This document shows, one piece after another, positions 1 to 5,220 of a stretch of 8,709 nucleotides of DNA (position 1 is its first letter; each line of letters opens with the position of its first letter). The stretch comes from Chloroflexota bacterium (GTDB lineage Bacteria > Chloroflexota > Ktedonobacteria > Ktedonobacterales > Ktedonobacteraceae), in assembly GCA_902810755.1 (NCBI GenBank), contig CADDYT010000210.1, forward strand, positions 1 to 8,709, given 5' to 3'. The notes beneath the pieces are model-generated. The model did no database searches. It was not told the origin of the DNA and saw only the letters and a program-made list of their open reading frames with translations. The translations under genes were made by a program, and so were the position numbers.

Positions 1-105
1 CTGCCGCTCAACCCCGGCACATTGCTGCCGCTCAACCCCGGCACATTGCTGCCGCTCAACCCCGGCACATTGCTGCCGCTCAACCCCGGCACGTTGCTGC
101 CGCTC
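1..105. repeat. 24-bp tandem direct repeat, 4 full copies plus a partial fifth
   Basis: Four head-to-tail 24-bp units occupy 1-24, 25-48, 49-72 and 73-96, followed by the first nine bases of a fifth (97-105). The first three copies are identical; the fourth has one A-to-G change (position 93). The array probably extends left of the window. Because 24 is divisible by three, both strands stay open through it. The plus strand reads L-P-L-N-P-G-T-L per unit and stops at TAG 136-138. The minus strand reads N-V-P-G-L-S-G-S per unit, but its frame meets a stop a few codons upstream of the array and has no ATG in that stretch. No start codon for either reading is visible here, so no gene is called. 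It could be an intergenic minisatellite or the repetitive end of a gene lying to the left. Confidence 0.95.
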
Positions 106-164
106 GCACGGGCTTCCGTTAACGCTTCTGAGGCATAGCCCTGCCCGCGCGCCCACTGCTTTTC

Positions 165-193
165 TTACCGCCTGAAGAATACTGCTGTATACA
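165..193 (+). promoter_or_regulatory. Possible promoter of the truncated reductase gene
   Basis: TTACCG (165-170, a poor -35 match) lies 17 bp before TATACA (188-193, a fair -10 match). The predicted start near 200 would give a leader of about 65 nt before the ATG at 264. The -10 overlaps the first TGTATACA palindrome, which would suit a repressor site. The -35 match is weak, so this is a tentative call. Confidence 0.3.
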
Positions 194-206
194 TCTGTAT
201 ACATCT
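186..206. promoter_or_regulatory. Twin TGTATACA palindromes one helical turn apart (candidate operator)
   Basis: The 8-bp perfect palindrome TGTATACA occurs at 186-193 and again at 196-203, inside a 10-bp direct repeat (GTATACATCT twice, 187-206). A 10-bp centre-to-centre distance puts both sites on the same face of the helix, as expected for cooperative binding of a dimeric repressor. The sites lie directly upstream of the truncated reductase gene and over its possible -10. No regulator gene is visible in the window, so the binding protein is unknown. Confidence 0.4.
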
Positions 207-263
207 GGATGGACATGAAATGCAATGACTCTGAAAAAGAGCAGCATCAAAGGAGTATTGAGC

Positions 264-425
264 ATGAGAAAAGTCATTGGCGCTTTGTTTATTACCCTTG
301 ATGGAGTCGTGGAGTCGCCCGATCAATGGCAAGAACACTTCGATGAGGATATGGGGCAGGCCATGATGGAACAACTTGCGGCATACAGGCATACATCCTC
401 CGCTAGCGCGTGTCTGCTATAATAC
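264..425 (+). pseudogene. Truncated dihydrofolate-reductase-family protein (N-terminal stump)
   Basis: The ATG at 264 follows a good ribosome binding site, AAGGAG at 250-255 with an 8-nt spacer. The first 40 residues begin MRKVIGALFITLDGVVESPD, a typical opening of the bacterial RibD C-terminal/dihydrofolate-reductase-like family (first beta strand, then the S/T-x-D-G loop that leads into the substrate pocket). Family members usually run to about 180-220 residues. Here similarity ends at about position 383, and the frame continues only 13 unrelated residues (Y-R-H-T-S-S-A-S...) to the TAA at 423-425. Everything after the first helix, including the cofactor-binding part, is missing, so the product cannot be a working reductase. 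The break abuts the promoter of the next gene, which suggests a deletion or rearrangement that joined resB to this spot. The family call is from recognition of the opening motif only. Confidence 0.65.
415..423 (+). promoter_or_regulatory. Extended -10 promoter for the resB gene
   Basis: TGCTATAAT contains a perfect TATAAT (418-423) preceded by the TGn extension. No recognisable TTGACA-like box lies 16-18 bp upstream, which is common for extended -10 promoters. The predicted start near 430 would give a leader of about 50 nt before the ATG at 481. Confidence 0.65.
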
Positions 426-480
426 GATATGTATGAGATAGCATCACGAGACAACACTATGGAAAGACTGTATATCTGGC

Positions 481-2103
481 ATGGCAACAACGGTTAAAGA
501 CACGGGGCAGGCCGATAAAGCGACGGTTGCCCCTGTTAAACATAAACATCCCGCGAATAATAATGGCAATCGACCGCGCAAACAGTCGCGGTTCGCGCAG
601 CGACTGAACTATATCTGGCATCACCCGATCAATGCGATGTGGGGGTGGCTGAGTTCGGTGCGCAATGCGATTTATTTGATTGTTGCCATTGTAGTTGTCT
701 GTTTTATCGGCATTTATTTTCCGCAGGCGCCGCGTGAGGTGATCGGGGACGCGGGGGCATACGCGGCGTGGGTACAGCAGAATGCGCTGCCGAACTACGG
801 TTCGCTGACGCCGATTTTTGACTGGCTGCAATTCTTCACCGTCTTCTCAAGCTGGTACTTCAAGCTGCTGCTGACCTTGCTTTCGCTCAGCATCGTTGTC
901 TGCACGCTCAATCGCGCGCCTGCCATCTGGCACAATTTCGCGCACCCGCTGATCCGGCGCAGCGATAAGTTCTATCAGAACGCGCTCGAACGGGCTGAAT
1001 ATACTGTGGCCGATGCTGATGCGGTGAGGTGGACAACTGCCGCGCTACGCCGCCGCCATTATCATGTGCGTTCGGTGGTCGTCGAGCAGGAGACGGGGGC
1101 TGTGACCTATCTGTATGGCAGCAAGAATGTGTGGGCCACGCTCTCGACCTTTGTCTTTCATGCCGCGCTGGTCTGCTTGCTGATGGCAGGCGTGCTTTCG
1201 CAGTGGCGCGGCTTCGATCCCAACAGCCCGGCCCGGCGTCTATTGCCCGCGCCAATTGTCAGTCTGAGCGATGCCCTCGCCGGCTTCAGCTTCGACCAGG
1301 CGCTGGCCGACGGGCAGAGCGCGGTCGTCTACCCGCGCGGCACGCCGCATAATATCAGCTTTCGCGTCAACTCCTTCAAGGCGACGTTTGACCCGCAGAC
1401 CGGCATGCCGACCGATTATGTCACCGATCTGAGCGTCTATCGCGACGGCGAACTGGTCGCGCACAGCAGTTCCCTGCGCGTCAACACGCCGCTCAGCTAC
1501 GACGGCATCGTCTTCCACCAGTCCTCACTCATCTCCTCGGCCAGCGTCACCATCACCGACCAGCATGGCTATGTTCTTTTCAACCAGCCGGTCGTGCTGG
1601 ATCAGAGTGAGACGCTACCGGATGGGGAGCAGGTTGATCTGGCGACGAATATTGAGGTGGGGGATACGAATATGGTCATGAGTATCCTCTTCCCGCACAG
1701 CCCGGGCGTAGAGCTGGCGCAGGTGCATAATCCCCTGATGCTTATCACCATCGGCCCGCCTGGAGCCACCAGCGCCAGCCAGGATAAGGCTGTGTTGCCG
1801 CTGCATCCCGGTCAATCGGGCCAGAGCAAAGATAAACAGTGGACGATCACGCTCAACAGCGCCAGCGAAGCTACGGTGCTGCTGGTGACGAAGGATGCCG
1901 GGGCGGCGTTCATCTGGCCGATTGCCGTTATCCTCATTCTCAGCCTGTGCGTCACCTTCTACTTCCCGCAGCGCCGCATCTGGCTGCGCATCGCAGGCAA
2001 CAGGGTGCAGATGGCCGCCCTGCGCGAACACTTCGTCAACATCCGCACCGACCTGCTCAGCATCTCCCGTGAGGCCAGCACGAAAACTGTTCTCAAGGAT
2101 TGA
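481..2103 (+). CDS. resB: ResB-family cytochrome c biogenesis protein (System II)
   Basis: ResB (CcsB/Ccs1) works with ResC/CcsA in the membrane to carry haem across and attach it to apocytochrome c outside the cell. The 540-residue protein has the ResB layout: a Lys/Arg-rich N-terminus, membrane segments at about 63-80, 127-143 and 222-240, a large extracytoplasmic domain (about 245-470), and a last segment at about 477-496 with a basic cytoplasmic tail. Family signatures seen are F-x-V-F-S-S-W (119-125) leading into L-S-I-V-V-C-T-L-N-R, a His in the third segment (FHAALV, H227), V-N-T-P-L-S-Y-D-G-I-V-F-H-Q-S-S (334-349), and a post-membrane FPQRRIWLRI. The ATG at 481 is the first usable start; its Shine-Dalgarno is weak. 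A 12-codon ORF starting at ATG 459 overlaps the start in another frame. No resA, resC/ccsA or cytochrome c gene lies alongside, which is unusual for this family. Confidence 0.9.
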   Translation: MATTVKDTGQADKATVAPVKHKHPANNNGNRPRKQSRFAQRLNYIWHHPINAMWGWLSSVRNAIYLIVAIVVVCFIGIYFPQAPREVIGDAGAYAAWVQQNALPNYGSLTPIFDWLQFFTVFSSWYFKLLLTLLSLSIVVCTLNRAPAIWHNFAHPLIRRSDKFYQNALERAEYTVADADAVRWTTAALRRRHYHVRSVVVEQETGAVTYLYGSKNVWATLSTFVFHAALVCLLMAGVLSQWRGFDPNSPARRLLPAPIVSLSDALAGFSFDQALADGQSAVVYPRGTPHNISFRVNSFKATFDPQTGMPTDYVTDLSVYRDGELVAHSSSLRVNTPLSYDGIVFHQSSLISSASVTITDQHGYVLFNQPVVLDQSETLPDGEQVDLATNIEVGDTNMVMSILFPHSPGVELAQVHNPLMLITIGPPGATSASQDKAVLPLHPGQSGQSKDKQWTITLNSASEATVLLVTKDAGAAFIWPIAVILILSLCVTFYFPQRRIWLRIAGNRVQMAALREHFVNIRTDLLSISREASTKTVLKD

Positions 2104-2164
2104 TATACCCGGCGGCTTTCAGGATGAACCGGCGTAGGCGGCTGAATAGCCGTGAGCAGCAAGA

Positions 2165-2205
2165 GCGAAGGCGGGTCACTCTCTTTCGGAGTGACCCGCC
2201 TTCGC
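2165..2205. terminator. Hairpin terminator between convergent genes
   Basis: A perfect 17-bp inverted repeat (2165-2181 with 2189-2205, reading GCGAAGGCGGGTCACTC on the left arm) encloses a 7-nt loop. It lies 62 nt after the resB stop and 34 nt beyond the stop of the convergent secreted-protein gene, so it probably serves both strands. There is no T run on either side, so it is not a textbook intrinsic terminator. It may instead act by stalling or as a 3'-end stabiliser. Confidence 0.7.
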
Positions 2206-2239
2206 CTGACCAATGTTCAAACGATTTTCGGGCAGTTCC

Positions 2240-3214
2240 TCAGTAGGAAGTCACGCAGCTACTGCTCGCATTGCTCCAGATCGGTTGCACTGCGTAGTAG
2301 TGCGAACCAAGCGTGATATCGGTGGAGTTGCTGGCCCAGGCGCACAGGTCGCCGTTTTCCTGGCCGGAGGAACCGGTGCTGGTGATCCAGCCAAAGTTTG
2401 TCGAAGTTCTTTCAGGATGAGGATCCGTCATCGCTTCGGCATATTCGTGACCGCCCACGATGGAGAAGCCATCGAAGTAGCCATTGCCATAGCTATTGTT
2501 GGTTGCGTTGACAAAGTTCATCCCGCAAGACGCCCCGGCATCAGGAATATAGGGCATATAGGCATAGGCCATTTGCGTACCTGAAGTTGGCTCATCATGC
2601 CAGGCACACCAGACCGTGCCAAAGCCACTCATCGAGTGACCGTGAGGCGTGAAGACGAAATAGGTCGCGTTGGCATTGTAGCCGCCGAAGTGGTTCATGA
2701 GCCGTGTGGCTGCATTCTGAATGTCCGACTGCGTGGGTCTCCTTGGTACCGAGGTCGTATCTACCCACGTGCCTGCCAGCTGGCCTGTGGGGTTGGTAAT
2801 ATGCGTGCCGCCACTCCCACAACTCGTCGAGCCAATGGCGATACCCTGACAATACTGTGTGTCAATGTTATCCCAGGAACTTCCCCCAACATTGCTGAAG
2901 AAGCCTTCGATGTAGGCCTGGGCCTGGGCGCTGGTATAGCCGCCTGTTGAGAAACCGGTATTCCACTGGCTCCCCCACCAGCTGATGTACACCTTCGGCA
3001 CCGTCTCGACCGCGCCTCCCTGGTAAACCAGGTTGGTAGCCGCAGGTTTGAGCTTCGCGCCATGATAGATGCCCATGAGATGGGGAGCAGAGGACCTGGA
3101 AAGGCTGGCAGCACTCGCAGAGGGTGATCTGCCGATGAAAGTCAAAGCCAGGGCAAACACGGCAATGCCGATGGCCAGACGGAAAATAAACGAGGGAATC
3201 ACCGGACGGTACAT
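2240..3214 (-). CDS. Secreted EXORDIUM/PHI-1-like protein with HEYAE motif (possible metallopeptidase)
   Basis: The product is 324 residues. The start at 3214 is chosen because a GAGGAG site lies 7 nt upstream and the protein then opens with a clean signal peptide: positive MYRP...FR, hydrophobic core about 11-27, and cleavage near S-A-S-A (about 33-36). The mature part resembles the plant EXORDIUM/phosphate-induced family in motif order: V-Y-I-S-W-W-G (75-81), T-Y-F-V-F-T-P (184-190), C-A-W-H (203-206), HEYAEAMTDP (256-265), GW (275-276), ENGDLC (286-291) and a terminal W-S-N-x-x-S-S-C. H256, E257, E260 and D264 could bind a metal, but this is not the classical HExxH, so peptidase activity is a guess. 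Six cysteines (122, 132, 203, 230, 291, 320) could form three disulfides in an exported protein. It stands alone, convergent with resB. Family similarity was judged by eye. Confidence 0.75.
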   Translation of the reverse strand: MYRPVIPSFIFRLAIGIAVFALALTFIGRSPSASAASLSRSSAPHLMGIYHGAKLKPAATNLVYQGGAVETVPKVYISWWGSQWNTGFSTGGYTSAQAQAYIEGFFSNVGGSSWDNIDTQYCQGIAIGSTSCGSGGTHITNPTGQLAGTWVDTTSVPRRPTQSDIQNAATRLMNHFGGYNANATYFVFTPHGHSMSGFGTVWCAWHDEPTSGTQMAYAYMPYIPDAGASCGMNFVNATNNSYGNGYFDGFSIVGGHEYAEAMTDPHPERTSTNFGWITSTGSSGQENGDLCAWASNSTDITLGSHYYAVQPIWSNASSSCVTSY

Positions 3215-3228
3215 GAAGCGTCTCCTCT

Positions 3229-3246
3229 TCTCTTTAACTAAAGAGA
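3229..3246 (-). promoter_or_regulatory. Inverted repeat just upstream of the ribosome binding site of the secreted protein
   Basis: Perfect 8-bp arms (TCTCTTTA and TAAAGAGA) flank a 2-bp centre. The repeat abuts the GAGGAG ribosome binding site of the gene starting at 3214. As DNA it could be an operator. As RNA it would be a small hairpin at the edge of the binding site, and its CUCUU half could alternatively pair with AAGAG of the binding site. Neither role is demonstrated. Confidence 0.35.
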
Positions 3247-3992
3247 TCTCGTCGAGTATTTGCACGACACTCACTGTATCGTCTGTACAAGACTTCCAGA
3301 TGCCGGTTGTCATAGTACAGATGTGACTGGGCAGGATGAGCAGCATACAGGGGACAAACATACAGAGACCTGTCCCTTACACACAGAAGCGCAGGGAACG
3401 CATCAAGCAGAGGACAGACGGGCGAGAAGAAAAAACCTCAAGGATCTCTCACGAGGCACCCCCATTTACAAACACAGGCGTAAACCTGTGGCTGAACAGA
3501 ACTGGCTACGATCCCCTTTGATAGAAGTATACATGATAATCTCTAGAAAAGTCTAGAGCAGCAAAGGCTTTTTTTGCGATAGGTTACTATTTTCGCAAGT
3601 TCACAGGGAATGCGGAAAGCTGAGGCACAGCGTCGCGATCGAATCATGTGCGAGGAATCGTCTTTGTCCTCAATTCATCGCTTCGTTGGCGAGCAAGAGC
3701 GCGTCTGCTTCAGCAAATTGATTGCTCATCTGTTTTTCTCTTCTTCCGGGAAAACTTCTCATCTTCTTAATTACATTATGTCACATATCCCCTTCTCAAG
3801 GGAAATGTCGTGAAACAAAAGACGGTATAAATCTCTCCAGGAGATGTTCCCTATTTTCATGAGCGGCACCGGTGGCAGTTCGACCTCTCCCGCTACCTCA
3901 TCTGGTCGCTCGAACGCCTCGATCCTGCCTGTGATGTTTCCCGCATTCCACTGCTCTGAGAGCGCGCCACAAGGCTCAGGGGAAGGTTCTGC
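3247..3992. other. Gene-poor interval with a cluster of inverted repeats
   Basis: No convincing coding sequence is seen. A 67-codon ORF at 3610-3813 (+) has unremarkable composition and a purine run too close to its ATG, so it is not called. Structured spots cluster at 3465-3598: CACAGG/CCTGTG (3473-3490), CTCTAGA/TCTAGAG (3541-3558) followed by T7 at 3569-3575, and TTGCGA/TCGCAA (3574-3598). On the minus strand TATACT (3531-3526) lies 18 bp after TAGACT (3555-3550). It could be a distant promoter for the secreted-protein gene, and its -35 would overlap the TCTAGA repeat. A small CCCTT/AAGGG hairpin is at 3790-3802. From about 3600 to 3990 nothing else stands out. Confidence 0.5.
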
Positions 3993-4436
3993 CTATTCCT
4001 CCGTATCAAGCCAGATCGTGACTGGCCCTTCATTGCGAAGATCAATCTGCATGGAAGCCCCGAACACGCCACTGGCAACCGTCAGGCCATACTCGGCAAG
4101 GGCAGCCTTGAAGCGTTCAACAAGCGGTTCGGCAATGGCAGGGGGCGCGGCATCTGTAAAGCTGGGTCGCCGCCCCTTGCGCACATCAGCATAGAGCGTG
4201 AATTGCGAGACAACCAGAACCTCCCCGCCAACGTCCAGCAGCGAGCGATTCATCTTGCCCGCTTCATCCTCAAAGATGCGCAGGTACGCAATCTTCTCGC
4301 TCAACGTTTTCACCTGTGCCTCACTATCGTCCTGCCCGACGCCCAGCAATATCAGCAACCCTCGGCCTATCTGCCCGACAACCTGCCCGTCTACAGTCAC
4401 GCTGGCCTGGCTCACTCGCTGTAATAACGCTCGCAT
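3993..4436 (-). CDS. dtd: D-aminoacyl-tRNA deacylase
   Basis: DTD hydrolyses D-amino acids (and glycine mischarged on tRNA-Ala) from tRNA, acting as a chiral proofreader in the cytoplasm. The 147-residue product matches the usual length of about 145-150. It shows the family signatures in order: [17 protein letters not shown] at the N-terminus, SQFTLYAD at 77-84, KGRRPSF at 87-93, VFGASM at 124-129, and N-E-G-P-V-T at 135-140, whose Gly-Pro supplies the cross-subunit cis-proline gate of the active site. The ATG at 4436 is preferred over an upstream extension because AGGAG lies 9 nt before it and because the family begins M-R-A-L/V. It is separated from acpS by 256 nt and has its own promoter, so it is probably monocistronic. 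Confidence 0.96.
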   Translation of the reverse strand: MRALLQRVSQASVTVDGQVVGQIGRGLLILLGVGQDDSEAQVKTLSEKIAYLRIFEDEAGKMNRSLLDVGGEVLVVSQFTLYADVRKGRRPSFTDAAPPAIAEPLVERFKAALAEYGLTVASGVFGASMQIDLRNEGPVTIWLDTEE

Positions 4437-4485
4437 ACTTGCTATCTCCTGTCGATTTCTCCGATTGATATCATGCTTTTGTTGC

Positions 4486-4515
4486 AGTGTATCACCGGGG
4501 CAGCCGTGGAGACAA
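4486..4515 (-). promoter_or_regulatory. Promoter of dtd
   Basis: On the minus strand TTGTCT (4515-4510) is followed after 18 bp by TACACT (4491-4486), with a TGA extension (4494-4492) directly before the -10. The predicted start near 4479 would leave a leader of about 43 nt before the dtd ATG. Confidence 0.5.
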
Positions 4516-4574
4516 CGGAAAGACAGGAGAAATAGAGGAAACTTCTGGCACGGCAGAAAATCTGGAAAAATTCG

Positions 4575-4613
4575 GGAACTTTTTTGACAAAACCGGCGTC
4601 TATACGTTATGCT
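4575..4613 (+). promoter_or_regulatory. Strong promoter antisense to the neighbouring genes (sigma-70 or ECF type)
   Basis: Two promoter readings overlap. The first is a perfect TTGACA (4584-4589) followed after 18 bp by TATGCT (4608-4613), predicting a start near 4620. The second is an ECF-like pair, GGAAC (4575-4579) and CGTC (4597-4600, then TA) 17 bp apart, predicting a start near 4609. An A/T-rich stretch (4566-4572, 4580-4585) lies at or near the -35 boxes. No plus-strand gene follows; transcription would run into the nested hairpin at 4618-4678. Confidence 0.5.
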
Positions 4614-4689
4614 GCGAAAAGAAGGGATAACGTTCCTTGTTTCCCCCAAACGAGGTATTCCCCCTTTATCCCTTCTTTCCTCTTTTTTT
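4609..4689 (+). ncRNA. Candidate small structured RNA with its own promoter and T-run end
   Basis: A perfect 13-bp inverted repeat (AAAGAAGGGATAA at 4618-4630 with TTATCCCTTCTTT at 4666-4678) encloses a second stem of eight pairs with one G-U (CCTTGTTT 4635-4642 with AAACGAGG 4648-4655, loop CCCCC). Five bases after the outer stem comes a T7 run (4683-4689). A near-consensus promoter ends just before the first arm, so a plus-strand transcript of about 70-80 nt would be almost wholly folded with a uridine tail. The element fits between dtd and the end of acpS (stop at 4693), both on the other strand. A simpler reading is that it is a terminator for the acpS operon, but the T run sits on the wrong side for that. 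No known RNA family is recognised. The 5' end is uncertain by about 12 nt. Confidence 0.38.
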
Positions 4690-4692
4690 GGT

Positions 4693-5220
4693 TCACCCTC
4701 TCTCTTCCGGGGGTGTGACAGGCGGAGCAGTCTGGATGGCGACGGCGATGGCGATGGAGAAGTCTTTGAGGTCGGCCATGCTTACATCGAAGGCGCTGAG
4801 GCCGAGCAGTTCGGCGCGGCGTTTCGCGTTGCCGTGCAGGCGCACAGAGGGGCGACCGCTGCGCAGTTGCACAACCTCCATTTCGCGCCACGCCACGCCG
4901 TGAATGCCGGTTCCCAGCGCCTTGCTGATGGCCTCTTTAGCGGCGAAACGACCGGCGAGCCGCTCCGGCTTGCCCCGGCACTGACGCGCCTCGATCTCAG
5001 TGAAGACGCGCTTTAAGAAGCGTTCGCCGTGATGCTCGAAGACCTTGCGCACGCGGCTCACCTCGATGATATCGATGCCGACGGCAATGTTGACGCCCTG
5101 CGGTGGCGAGAGGGGGGCAGGCAGACCTGCCACGCCCGCCGGGCCAAAGAGCCATTCGGGCAGCGCGACTCCCGGCTGGCGCACCAGTGGCGTAAAGAGC
5201 AGTGGCAGATCTTCTTCCAT
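4693..5220 (-). CDS. acpS: Holo-[acyl-carrier-protein] synthase with N-terminal extension
   Basis: AcpS transfers 4'-phosphopantetheine from CoA to a serine of apo-ACP, activating it for fatty acid synthesis. The core carries V-G-I-D-I-I-E-V (47-54; D50 is the usual metal-binding Asp), the F-T-x-x-E segment (73-77) and [15 protein letters not shown] (91-105; E96 is the second metal ligand). At 175 residues it is longer than the usual 120-130, with about 45 extra Pro/Leu-rich residues before the fold. The ATG at 5220 directly abuts the ugd stop. The alternative in-frame GTG codons at residues 13 and 30 lack a good binding site, and no start lies immediately before the core, so the extension seems real. 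The late motif usually reading S-x-S-H is V-S-M-A-D-L-K-D (146-153), with the His replaced. Third gene of the hydrolase-ugd-acpS operon. Confidence 0.9.
   Translation of the reverse strand: MEEDLPLLFTPLVRQPGVALPEWLFGPAGVAGLPAPLSPPQGVNIAVGIDIIEVSRVRKVFEHHGERFLKRVFTEIEARQCRGKPERLAGRFAAKEAISKALGTGIHGVAWREMEVVQLRSGRPSVRLHGNAKRRAELLGLSAFDVSMADLKDFSIAIAVAIQTAPPVTPPEERG

Noticed and set aside
1..105. CRISPR-like array
   Set aside because: The units are directly abutting 24-mers with no unique spacers between them, and no cas gene is nearby; this is a plain tandem repeat.
90..170. Acetyltransferase-like stretch (G-Q-G-Y-A-S-E-A) on the minus strand leading into the repeat
   Set aside because: It is only about 20 residues long, has a stop just upstream and no start codon, and ends in the tandem repeat. 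Resemblance to a GNAT motif is too short to call.
3610..3813. 67-codon plus-strand ORF
   Set aside because: No proper ribosome binding site (AGGG touches the ATG), no recognisable motif and no promoter; it can arise by chance in a stop-poor stretch.
3954..3981. Possible terminator downstream of dtd
   Set aside because: Only a five-pair CTGAG/CTCAG stem plus a wobble, with a 14-nt loop and no T run in the minus direction.
3844..4194. 116-codon plus-strand ORF
   Set aside because: Most of it is the complement of dtd and its Ser/Pro-rich composition is typical of an antisense shadow.
4609..5016. 135-codon plus-strand ORF starting right after the promoter at 4575-4613
   Set aside because: It runs through the hairpin and T run and then antisense to acpS. 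Its sequence shows no family motif, and a leaderless start would be needed.
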